Source of the DNA: JAFALX01 sp050734185
GTDB lineage: Bacteria > Chloroflexota > Dormibacteria > Aeolococcales > Aeolococcaceae
Length of the DNA stretch: 42,663 nt
Direction of reading: 5' to 3'
NCBI GenBank assembly: GCA_050734185.1
Contig: JBOHUE010000139.1
Coordinates: 1 to 42,663 of the forward strand
The translations under genes and the position numbers were made by a program. Position 1 is the first letter of the stretch, and each line of letters begins with the position of its first letter. Below are positions 8,008-15,302 of the stretch, one piece after another. The notes beneath the pieces were generated by a model, which searched no databases, had not been told where the DNA came from, and worked only from the letters and a program-made list of their open reading frames with translations.

Positions 8008-8773
8008 CACTGACCGCTCCGGCGAAGGCGCGGGCGGCATCGACCATCTGGTCGCCGGCGGCGGCGAACGCCTTGACGAACTTGGGCAGCGGGCCGCGCG
8101 TCCGCGAGGAGATGCCGACGGCGTCGTGGAAGACGAGCACCTGGGCGTCGCAGTCGGGCCCAGCACCGATGCCGATGGTTGGGATCGTCAGCGCCTCGGT
8201 GACCCGCGCGGCCAGCTCGCGGGGGATCCCCTCGAGGACGAGCGCAAAGGCCCCGGCCTGCTCGAGCGACTGCGCGTCGGCGAGGATCCGCGCCTGGTGC
8301 GCCTCGGTCCGGCCCTGCACGTGCAGGCCGCTCATGGCGTGCACCGACTGCGGCGTGAGCCCGAGGTGGCCCATCACGGGGACCGAGCGCCTGGTCAGAT
8401 GGGCCACGACGTCGACGACCCAGTCGCCGCCCTCAACCTTGACCGCGTGCATCCCCGCCTTGAGAAAGGCGACGGCGTTGGCCGTGGCCGCGTCGCAGCC
8501 GGCGTGATACGAGCCGAAGGGCATGTCACCCACCAACAGCGCGTCGGGCGCACCGCGGGCGACCGCACGGGCGTGGTGCAGCATCTCGTCCATGGTCACC
8601 GCGACGGTGTTCGGGTAGCCGAGCACGTTGTCCGCCAGAGAGTCGCCGACAAGGATCACGGGGATCGCGGCCTCGGTGAGCAGGCGAGCGGTCGGCCAGT
8701 CGTATGCAGTCAGCATCGCGAAGCGACGGCCTTCGCGCTTCGCCTTGGCGAGGTCCGCGATCGTTGTGGACAC
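7970..8773 (-). CDS. panB: 3-methyl-2-oxobutanoate hydroxymethyltransferase
   Basis: Forms ketopantoate from 2-oxoisovalerate and methylene-THF, the first committed step of pantothenate synthesis. TIM-barrel blocks: MLTAYDWPTARLL, VGDSLADNVLGY (metal-binding Asp), VGDMPFGSYHAG, VKVEGG, GHLGLTPQSVH, IGIGAGPDCDAQVLVFHD. 267 residues, GTG start at 8773. It begins 3 nt after the DUF2520 gene ends. Confidence 0.95.
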   Translation of the reverse strand: MSTTIADLAKAKREGRRFAMLTAYDWPTARLLTEAAIPVILVGDSLADNVLGYPNTVAVTMDEMLHHARAVARGAPDALLVGDMPFGSYHAGCDAATANAVAFLKAGMHAVKVEGGDWVVDVVAHLTRRSVPVMGHLGLTPQSVHAMSGLHVQGRTEAHQARILADAQSLEQAGAFALVLEGIPRELAARVTEALTIPTIGIGAGPDCDAQVLVFHDAVGISSRTRGPLPKFVKAFAAAGDQMVDAARAFAGAVSDGTFPDDAHSYH

Positions 8774-8776
8774 CGC

Positions 8777-9649
8777 TCAGGCCACCCGGCGGCTCGGGCT
8801 CGGCTGGGCCGGCGGCTCGATGCCCAACGCCGCAACGTCGCGACCGGCGAGCCGCGCGGTCTCGCGAGCGAGGGTGCGGTAGAGCTCGAGGACGGCGGCG
8901 TCCCCGCTGAGCGCGCCAAGGTGCGCCGCGATGGCGGACGCGTCACCCCGGACGACCGGGCCGGTGAGCGCATCCGCAGGAGCCACCCGCATCGCGTTTG
9001 TGGCGGCGCCATGGAGCAGGGCCGCCAGCGCGGCGTGGGCGGAGTCGGCGTCAAGGCCGACGCCCTCCAGCACGCGCTCCGCAGCGGCAAGCAACGCCAG
9101 TGGCGCGTTGCCGGCCAGCACGGCCGCGGCGTGGTATGCGTCCAAGGCGTCCGGTGGGATCGAGATCACGTGACCACCGAGCGCGCCGACAAGGGCCTCG
9201 AGCTCGTCGTGCAAATGACCGTGGGCGTCGACCCGAAAGGCCGCACCGCGGAGAAGATCAGCGCTTTCGGGCCCCGTCAATGCCTGCAGCGGGTGCAGCA
9301 CGCCGGTGGCGATACCGGTCAGTCGAGCCGCGGCCAGCGCGCCGGCGCTGAGGCGAGCCGCCGTGTGCACGAGCGCTCGTCCTGCCAGCACCGCCCCGTT
9401 CGCCGCGAGCGTCGCTCCGACACCCGGCACCGCCTCGTCCGGCACGGCAACGATGGTGATGTCGGCCGCTGTAACCGCCTTGAATGCGCTCGACACTGCG
9501 TCCGCGCCCACAAGCTCGCTGAGCCGATCTGCGTGCTCGCGCTGACGGCTGAACACGGCGGCGATGTCATAGCCCGCGTCGCGCGTCGCGACCGCGAGCG
9601 CAGAGGCGGCGCGGCCCGCGCCGATGAAGCTCAGGGTTGGTCGGCTCAC
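8777..9649 (-). CDS. Rossmann-fold DUF2520 protein, candidate ketopantoate reductase
   Basis: 290 residues. N-terminal dinucleotide-binding fold (LSFIGAGRAASALAVATRDAG, a GxGxxxxA-type loop) with VFSRQ after beta-2, then a helical DUF2520 half (GVLHPLQALTGPES, AYHAAAVLAGNAPLALLAAA). First gene of the panB-panC-panD operon, which contains no panE or ilvC. By position it is the best candidate for the missing ketopantoate reductase, like the PanG-type reductases; this is inference. GTG start. A TACACT promoter element lies upstream at 9781. Confidence 0.8.
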   Translation of the reverse strand: MSRPTLSFIGAGRAASALAVATRDAGYDIAAVFSRQREHADRLSELVGADAVSSAFKAVTAADITIVAVPDEAVPGVGATLAANGAVLAGRALVHTAARLSAGALAAARLTGIATGVLHPLQALTGPESADLLRGAAFRVDAHGHLHDELEALVGALGGHVISIPPDALDAYHAAAVLAGNAPLALLAAAERVLEGVGLDADSAHAALAALLHGAATNAMRVAPADALTGPVVRGDASAIAAHLGALSGDAAVLELYRTLARETARLAGRDVAALGIEPPAQPSPSRRVA

Positions 9650-9896
9650 GTCTCGGTCACCTCGGATCCAAGCGTTGCTCTCCGACCGCCGCCGTCGTCA
9701 CGTCGTTCGGTGCGACCTCGCGGCGCTTGCGCGTCCCCGGGTCAACGACGAGCCGCGTCCACGGCAGTCGACTACGGCAGAGTGTACCCCTCCCCCGCCT
9801 TCACGGTCCGTCCGCGCCGTGGACCCACAAGGTGTTCGGGGTTGGGCGTGCACTGCGCGCACGCACCGGCATCTGGTTGGCGGCGCTTCGGCAGGC
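9650..9896. other. leader region of the pan-nad operon
   Basis: Non-coding stretch between the DUF2520 gene and repeat copy 3. Apart from the TACACT element nothing definite was recognised; frames through it have no protein-like composition. Confidence 0.5.
9781..9786 (-). promoter_or_regulatory. putative -10 of the pan-nad operon
   Basis: GGGGTACACT on the minus strand, about 130 nt before the DUF2520 start, identical in its hexamer to the elements before rpsA and rpsU. No convincing -35 was seen. Confidence 0.35.
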
Positions 9897-10070
9897 GCGG
9901 CGCACACCCAGGGGTGCGACCATCACGGAGCCGCGCCCGGTGTCCTCGGAGCATGGTGCGCGGCGAGTGCTGAGCGGCGAGCCGCTCCCTTTACGTTCCG
10001 CGTTCGTGAACAGCTGCGCGTCGAGCGGCTCGACCGCGCGTCGCACCCCTGTGGTGCGCGCCGCGCTGTC
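9897..10070 (-). repeat. 3'-end inverted-repeat element, copy 3 (diverged)
   Basis: The core (9918-9990: GACCATCACGGAG, TCCTCGGAGCATGGTGCG, GAGTGCTGAGCGGCGAGCCG) is clearly related to copies 1 and 2, and the distal GTCGAGCGGCTCGACCGCG also matches. The outer arms are different in sequence from those of copies 1 and 2 but complementary to each other: 9897-9921 (CACCCAGGGGTGCGAC) against 10042-10068 (GTCGCACCCCTGTGGTG). It directly follows the ftsH stop at 10071 and has the same orientation relative to ftsH as the other copies have to their genes. Confidence 0.7.
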
Positions 10071-11978
10071 CTATGCGCCCGCTGCTTGCTGCGAATCGGC
10101 CGCGCGGCGCACGGCGTCCTGGCGGCTCTCGAGGTCCTGGACCATGCGGTCCATGTCTGCCGCATCCATCGTCTCAACCTCTATCAGTCGCTCGGCCAGC
10201 GTCTCGAGCATGACCTGGTTCTCACGCAGCACCTGCTTCGCGCGCAGGAACGCATCGGCGACGAGCTGGTGCACTTCCTGATCGATCTCGGACGCGATCT
10301 CCTCTGAGTAGTTGCGCTGCTCGCCGAGGTCACGCCCGAGGAACACCATCTCCTGGCGCTCTCCGAACGTCAGCGGCCCGAGCTTGTCGCTCATGCCCCA
10401 CTCGGTGACCATCTTGCGTGCCAGGTTGGTCGCCTTGCGGATGTCGTCCGACGCGCCGGTGGTGATGTTCTCCTCGCCGAAGATCAGCTCTTCGGAACAA
10501 CGGCCGCCGAGGATCTGCGCCAGCTGGTCGCTCAGCTCGGCCTTGCTGACGAGGTACCGATCCTCCGTGGGCAGACTCATCGTCCACCCGAGCGCCTGGC
10601 CGCGGCTGACGATCGTGATCTTGTGCACCGGATCGGTATGCTCGAGCAGCCTACCGACAAGCGCATGTCCCATCTCGTGGAACGCGATGGTCCGCTTCTC
10701 CTTGTCGCTGATCATGCGGCTGCGCCGCTCCGGACCCGCGATGACGCGCGCGATCGACTCCTCGAGGTCGTGCATCGTGATGACCTTGCGGTTCGCCCGC
10801 GCGGCAAGAATCGCCGCCTCGTTGATCAGGTTCGAGAGGTCGGCCCCACTGAAGCCCGGCGTCTGCTTCCCGAGAACTTCGAGATCCACCGAGGCGTCGA
10901 GAGGCTTGTTGCGCGCGTGCACCTCAAGGATTGCGCGACGGCCGCGGATGTCGGGACGGTCGAGCATCACGTGCCGGTCAAAACGACCCGGCCGCAGAAG
11001 TGCGGGATCGAGGACGTCGGGACGGTTGGTTGCGGCGATGACGATGACGTGCGTGCTGGTCTCGAAGCCATCCATCTCGACGAGCAACTGGTTGAGCGTC
11101 TGCTCGCGCTCGTCGTGACCACCGCCGAGTCCAGCACCGCGCTGACGGCCGACGGCGTCGATCTCGTCGACGAACACGATGCACGGCGAGTTCTTCTTCG
11201 CCTGGTCGAAGAGATCGCGCACGCGGCTCGCGCCGACACCGACGAACATCTCGACGAACTCGGAGCCGCTGATGCTGAAGAACGGAACCCCGGCCTCGCC
11301 GGCGACGGCCTTGCTCAGCAGCGTCTTGCCGGTGCCTGGCGGACCCACGAGGAGTACGCCCTTGGGAATGCGCGCACCGACGGCCGCGAACTTGTCCGGG
11401 TACTTGAGGAACTCGACGATCTCGCCGAGCTCCTGCTTGGCCTCGTCGACACCTGCGACGTCAACAAACGTGATCCCAGGTTTGTCACCGGCGAGCAGCC
11501 GCGCGCGACTCCGTCCAAAGGACAACGCCTGATTGTTGCCGCTCTGCGTCTGACGGAAGATCCACAGCAGGATCAGTGCCATCAGGATGAACAGGACCAG
11601 GTTGGGCAGAATGACGCTCAGCAAGATATTGCTCCCGCTGCCGGAATCGACTTTGAAATTGTAAAAGCTGGCCTGGGAAAACGCCTGGGTGACGGAGTCG
11701 CCGGACGAGACCGTCGTCTGGAATCGCGTGCCATTGCCGTCGAACCATACGACCGTCTGGCCGTCGCCCTGGATATCGACCGGCGTCGACGGGTTGGTGG
11801 AGACCGTCGAGCTCTTGTCCGTGCCGCCCTTGGCCGTGTTGGCCAGAGCGGCGTAGAGCTGGCCAGCGTCGGCGTCCTTCGCCGACGAGCTGGGGAGGTT
11901 TCTATAGAGGAGTGCCGCGACGACGATGACCGCGGCCGCGATGGCGAGGTAGGTGAGGCTGCGCCGCGAAGGAGACAC
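10071..11978 (-). CDS. ftsH: ATP-dependent zinc metalloprotease FtsH
   Basis: Membrane-anchored AAA+ protease for quality control of membrane and some soluble proteins. Order: TM helix at residues 8-26, extracytoplasmic domain, second TM at about 118-141, AAA domain with Walker A GPPGTGKT (about 210-217), Walker B IVFVDEIDAVG, second region of homology ATNRPDVLDPALLRPGRFDR, then the zinc site HEMGH near 433 (HExxH; the usual third residue Ala is Met) and GASDDIRKAT. 635 residues. GTG start; TAGACT ends 6 nt upstream, suggesting a leaderless transcript. Confidence 0.96.
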   Translation of the reverse strand: MSPSRRSLTYLAIAAAVIVVAALLYRNLPSSSAKDADAGQLYAALANTAKGGTDKSSTVSTNPSTPVDIQGDGQTVVWFDGNGTRFQTTVSSGDSVTQAFSQASFYNFKVDSGSGSNILLSVILPNLVLFILMALILLWIFRQTQSGNNQALSFGRSRARLLAGDKPGITFVDVAGVDEAKQELGEIVEFLKYPDKFAAVGARIPKGVLLVGPPGTGKTLLSKAVAGEAGVPFFSISGSEFVEMFVGVGASRVRDLFDQAKKNSPCIVFVDEIDAVGRQRGAGLGGGHDEREQTLNQLLVEMDGFETSTHVIVIAATNRPDVLDPALLRPGRFDRHVMLDRPDIRGRRAILEVHARNKPLDASVDLEVLGKQTPGFSGADLSNLINEAAILAARANRKVITMHDLEESIARVIAGPERRSRMISDKEKRTIAFHEMGHALVGRLLEHTDPVHKITIVSRGQALGWTMSLPTEDRYLVSKAELSDQLAQILGGRCSEELIFGEENITTGASDDIRKATNLARKMVTEWGMSDKLGPLTFGERQEMVFLGRDLGEQRNYSEEIASEIDQEVHQLVADAFLRAKQVLRENQVMLETLAERLIEVETMDAADMDRMVQDLESRQDAVRRAADSQQAAGA

Positions 11979-11984
11979 GACTGA

Positions 11985-11990
11985 AGTCTA
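11985..11990 (-). promoter_or_regulatory. putative leaderless -10 element of ftsH
   Basis: TAGACT on the minus strand, followed by 6 nt and the GTG start codon. The same TAGACT-N6-GTG layout occurs at rny. Confidence 0.4.
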
Positions 11991-11997
11991 ACAGGGG

Positions 11998-12711
11998 TCA
12001 AATACGCGGCCCGTTACGTGAAGCCACATTTTCGTCACATGGCAAGGTATTTCTCTGTCGCTCGGCAAGCGTCCAGAGGCGCCGCCGGGCACCGGGGAAG
12101 ACGCGCTCCAGGGCCGGCAGCAGCTCGTGGCGGACCCGCGTTCGCAGGAAGCGCGGGTCGTCGTTGGACGGGTCGCGCACGACCTGCAGCCCGAGCGCCG
12201 TGCAGTACGCCTCCGTTTGCTCGCGCCAGACGCGGAGCAGTGGGCGCGCCGCGTAGCCCTCCCGCTCGGCCATGGCGCGCAGCCCGCGCGGCGTCGCCGA
12301 AGAGAGTGCGCGCATCAGGACGGTCTCGGCCTGGTCATCGGCGGTGTGGCCGAACGCGATGACCGATGCACCGCGGGTGGCGGCGCAGCCTCGCAGCGCC
12401 GCGAGCCGCGCCTGGCGCGCGCGGTCCTGCAGCGACGAGCCGGCCTGCACCGACACATGCAGACGGTGCACCCGCGCGGGGCCGGCAACCGCCTCGACGA
12501 CGTCCGCCTCGTCGCCGGAGCCGGCGCGCAGCCCGTGATCGACGTGCGCCACCTCGAGACGCCACTCGCGGGTCGGCGCCAGCCGCAGGAGCGCATCGAG
12601 CATCGCGGTCGAGTCGGGGCCCCCGGAGCACGCGATCAGGATCGTCTCGCCCGGGCGCAGCACCCCGCGACGGTCCGCCGCCGTCGCCACCGCGCGACGG
12701 ACACGTGCCAC
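11998..12711 (-). CDS. tilS: tRNA(Ile)-lysidine synthase, short form
   Basis: PP-loop ATPase that changes C34 of tRNA-Ile(CAU) to lysidine. The signature SGGPDS is at residues 29-34, then VAHVDHGLR, FGHTADDQAETVLMR and RFLRTRVRHELLP. The start is GTG 12711; the open frame further upstream runs into a tRNA gene. At 237 residues it ends soon after the N-terminal catalytic domain and lacks the linker and C-terminal domains usual for TilS. Only about 20 nt separate its stop from ftsH, so no frameshifted continuation exists. Its last 20 residues look unrelated to the family. Confidence 0.88.
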   Translation of the reverse strand: MARVRRAVATAADRRGVLRPGETILIACSGGPDSTAMLDALLRLAPTREWRLEVAHVDHGLRAGSGDEADVVEAVAGPARVHRLHVSVQAGSSLQDRARQARLAALRGCAATRGASVIAFGHTADDQAETVLMRALSSATPRGLRAMAEREGYAARPLLRVWREQTEAYCTALGLQVVRDPSNDDPRFLRTRVRHELLPALERVFPGARRRLWTLAERQRNTLPCDENVASRNGPRI

Positions 12712-12749
12712 CGCGGCAACCCGGGCCGCCGGCGGCAACCCGCCAGAGC

Positions 12750-12825
12750 TGGTGGCGGTTCCTGGACTCGAACCAGGGACATACCGGGTATGAACCGGCT
12801 GCTCTACCACCTGAGCTAAACCGCC
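12750..12825 (-). tRNA. tRNA with CAT anticodon (elongator Met, or Ile2 substrate of TilS)
   Basis: Acceptor GGCGGTT pairs with AACCGCC, followed by encoded ACCA. D arm GCTCAGGTGGTAGAGC, anticodon arm GCCGG-TTCATAC-CCGGT with CAT in the loop, T arm CCTGG-TTCGAGT-CCAGG. 76 nt. The anticodon fits elongator tRNA-Met or the tRNA-Ile(CAU) that TilS modifies; sequence by eye does not decide, but the gene lies next to tilS. Confidence 0.93.
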
Positions 12826-12855
12826 AAGGCCATGCGTGCTCACTGACAAATGGAG

Positions 12856-12930
12856 TGGTTGCGGCGGCCGGACTCGAACCGGCGACCTTCGGGTTATGAG
12901 CCCGACGAGCTGCCACTGCTCCACGCCGCT
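12856..12930 (-). tRNA. initiator tRNA-fMet (CAT)
   Basis: Acceptor strands GCGGCG and CGCCGC pair from position 2; position 1 is A opposite A72, an unpaired end as in initiators (usually C1-A72). Anticodon stem TCGGG-CTCATAA-CCCGA contains the three G-C pairs diagnostic of initiator tRNA. T arm GCCGG-TTCGAGT-CCGGC, encoded ACCA. 75 nt with a short D loop. Confidence 0.93.
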
Positions 12931-12964
12931 GTTCGAGGATACCCCACCCGTCGGCGCCCTCCGA

Positions 12965-13411
12965 TCAGTGGGGAGGCGCCGGCGACGGGCTCGCGGACGG
13001 CGCCGGCGAGCCGGAGGGCTTGACGCTGGGCGATGGCGACGGGCTCGGGGCCGGCGTGGGGATCGCGAAGCTGGGCAGGGCGACGTTCACGCCTCCCGGG
13101 GGCGGCGTCGGCTGCCCCGCCGGCGAGAGCACGTAGACCTTCTCGCCAGGGAGGACGTAGCCGAGCTTGCGCGCCTCCTCCTCGAGCCACGCGATCGTCT
13201 GCGCCTCGACGATCTCGCGCTGGTGGTCACTGATGCTCTGCTGCAGCGAGGCGTTCTGCGACTGCCGCTGCTGCACCTGTGAATCTATGCGTCCGCCCTC
13301 GGCTGCCTGGCTGTACACGGCGTATGCGACCGCGCCACAGACAAGTGCGACGACGGTGAGCCCGGCACGGCGAAGCGGAGATGACGAGCGCGTCGGGCTG
13401 CCGCGGCTGAT
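12965..13411 (-). CDS. septum formation initiator (DivIC/FtsB-like) protein
   Basis: Bitopic cell-division protein: a short cytoplasmic start, TM helix (AGLTVVALVCGAVAYAVYS), then a coiled coil (QVQQRQSQNASLQQSISDHQ) and the family motif EEEARKLGYVLPGEKVYVL, with a long Pro/Ser-rich tail. The first ATG/GTG/TTG is GTG 13318, which lies at the end of the TM helix and would remove it. The frame is open upstream, and ATC 13411 has GAGG 8 nt before it, so ATC is proposed as start (148 aa). Partners would be FtsQ/FtsL-type divisome proteins. Confidence 0.8.
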   Translation of the reverse strand: MSRGSPTRSSSPLRRAGLTVVALVCGAVAYAVYSQAAEGGRIDSQVQQRQSQNASLQQSISDHQREIVEAQTIAWLEEEARKLGYVLPGEKVYVLSPAGQPTPPPGGVNVALPSFAIPTPAPSPSPSPSVKPSGSPAPSASPSPAPPH

Positions 13412-13532
13412 GGCCGGTACCTCGTGCGATGCGTTGCTGAGACGTATGGCTGAAACGTTGTGCAGAAGTCACAGCGGGCGCCGCTGTAGCGAACAGAATG
13501 CAGCCGCGCCCGACTTTTGACAAGGCCGAACG

Positions 13533-14294
13533 TCAAACTGCAGCCGCGCGTTCCCGCGCGGCGAGACGGCGCAGCAGCGAATGGTCGAGCTCCGCAGCGG
13601 GACCGACGCCGTGGGGGTCGGCGAGCACGCGGGCAGGAACGTCCGCCGAGCCGAAGCTGTCCACCACGAGGTCCGCGCCGCCGAGGTCGTGGTCGCGGGT
13701 GTAGTCGTTGACGACTACGATGCAGCGCAGCCCGGCGCTCGCTGCGGCGAGCACGCCGTTGCGCGAGTCCTCGATCGCGACCCCTTCGTCCGGCGCGATC
13801 CCGAGCGCATTCTGCGCGATGACATACGCCATGGGGTCGGGCTTCAGCAGAGGCGCCTCGTCGCGCGTGATCACGGCCTCGAACAGCGAGTCGCCGAACA
13901 ATCCGCGTATCAATGGAACGACGGCGTCCTTGGTCCCCGTCGTCGCCACTGCGAGTCGCAGGCCGTCGCCCGCCAGGTCATCGAGGAAGCGCCGCAGTCC
14001 GGGACGCGCCTGAATGAGACCGGACGCAGCCATCTCCCGGAACACCTCTATCTTGCGTGCGTGCAGTCGTGGTACGAGCTCGTGGCGCTCGGCCTCCGGC
14101 ATGCCACTCGCCGCAAGGTGCTGGTCGATGCGGCGCAGGCCACCGGTCGTCTGCAACAGCTCTCCGTAGTACTCCGGGTCCCAGCGATCCGCCAGACCGA
14201 AGTCCTCGAACGCACGATTGAACGCGACGCGATGGCCGTCGCGTTCGCTGTCGACGAGCGTGCCATCAAGGTCGAATATCACGGCCTCCAGCAC
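13533..14294 (-). CDS. HAD-superfamily hydrolase (subfamily IA phosphatase)
   Basis: 253 residues, phosphoglycolate/beta-phosphoglucomutase-like fold. Motif I DLDGTLVDSE near the N-terminus, motif II in AVATTGTKD, motif III Lys in LLKPDP, and motif IV VAIEDSRNG. The start GTG 14294 has GGGAG upstream and lies 11 nt after mazG; the longer frame is not needed. Substrate not predictable; it may clear phosphorylated side products or nucleotides, in keeping with the adjacent mazG. Confidence 0.88.
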   Translation of the reverse strand: MLEAVIFDLDGTLVDSERDGHRVAFNRAFEDFGLADRWDPEYYGELLQTTGGLRRIDQHLAASGMPEAERHELVPRLHARKIEVFREMAASGLIQARPGLRRFLDDLAGDGLRLAVATTGTKDAVVPLIRGLFGDSLFEAVITRDEAPLLKPDPMAYVIAQNALGIAPDEGVAIEDSRNGVLAAASAGLRCIVVVNDYTRDHDLGGADLVVDSFGSADVPARVLADPHGVGPAAELDHSLLRRLAARERAAAV

Positions 14295-14305
14295 TGACGT
14301 CTCCC

Positions 14306-15196
14306 TCAGCGTTCGGCTGCGGTGGCCTGCCAGCGACGAGGCCACTCGCCGGCGTCGAGATCATGCAGGTCGACGCCGTCCTCGCGCGCCGCGCGCTCCA
14401 GCGCGCGGAAGCGATCCGCGAACTGCACGGCGCGCTCGCGCAGGGCGTCCTCGGGATTGACGCGCAGCTTCCGGGCGAGCGCGACCACCTCGAAGAGCAG
14501 CGCACCGATGGAGTCCTCGAGCACACGTGGTGGTGGCGGCGGTGCAGCGTGGTCACCGCTCGGCGGCGTCGCCGTACGTGCGATCTCACCCTCGCTCACC
14601 GCCCAGTCCTGCCCTTGCGGGGCCGGCGCCGCGGCGCGCTGCTGCGACGCGGTCGCCACGGCATCGAGCGCGCGCCGAACATCGTCGAGCGCCGTCTCGA
14701 CCGTCGGCGTCTCGTCAAAGCCGAGCCGCGCTGGCCGCTTCTGCACTCCCTGCGCGTACGCCAGCGCGGGAAGCGCGTGCGGCACGCCGTCGAGCAGCGA
14801 GAGCCGCTCGCGCTTCTCGCTGCGCTTCAACTTCTCCCAGTTGACCACCACGTCGGCGGCGCCGCTCACCGCGACGTCACCGAACACATGCGGATGGCGG
14901 TGGATCATCTTGGCGCGCGTCACGTCGGCGACGTCACCGATGTCGAAGCCGTCCGCGTCCTCCTGGGCGATGGCGGAATGCATGAGCACCTGCAGCAGCA
15001 GATCGCCAAGCTCCTCGCGCAGCGTCGTGCCCTCGCGCCCGTCGATGGCGTCGAGCACCTCGTAGGTCTCCTCGAGCAGGTACGGACGCAGGGTGCGATG
15101 GGTCTGTTCGCGGTCCCAGGGACAGCCGCCGGGTGCGCGCAGCCGCTCGACGACCTCGTTCAGCGAGCGGAGCGAATGCAGAGCCTCGTCGCGCAT
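14306..15196 (-). CDS. mazG: nucleoside triphosphate pyrophosphohydrolase MazG
   Basis: Hydrolyses NTPs/dNTPs to monophosphates, a house-cleaning role. First MazG domain has GGCPWDREQTHRTLRPYLLE, ETYEVLDAI and LREELGDLLLQV (EExxE and ExxD metal ligands) and HPHVFG; the second half has LPALAYAQGVQKRPARLGFD and a degenerate repeat with SIGALLFEVVALARKLRVNP. 296 residues, longer than usual because of an Ala/Pro-rich linker (about 185-225). Starts ATG 15196. Confidence 0.93.
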   Translation of the reverse strand: MRDEALHSLRSLNEVVERLRAPGGCPWDREQTHRTLRPYLLEETYEVLDAIDGREGTTLREELGDLLLQVLMHSAIAQEDADGFDIGDVADVTRAKMIHRHPHVFGDVAVSGAADVVVNWEKLKRSEKRERLSLLDGVPHALPALAYAQGVQKRPARLGFDETPTVETALDDVRRALDAVATASQQRAAAPAPQGQDWAVSEGEIARTATPPSGDHAAPPPPPRVLEDSIGALLFEVVALARKLRVNPEDALRERAVQFADRFRALERAAREDGVDLHDLDAGEWPRRWQATAAER

Positions 15197-15302
15197 GCCG
15201 CCATCGTCGCAGGAACCCGGGCGAGAGCCGCTCTACTTCCGCGCTAAGGGACCAGCGCATAGATTGACGGGGGCCGCCTCGCGTGGTCCAGTCCACATCC
15301 GC

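Noticed and set aside
12335..12916. Long frames crossing the tRNA genes and tilS in other frames
   Set aside because: They translate tRNA sequence and antisense of tilS; the tRNAs and TilS motifs explain the region.
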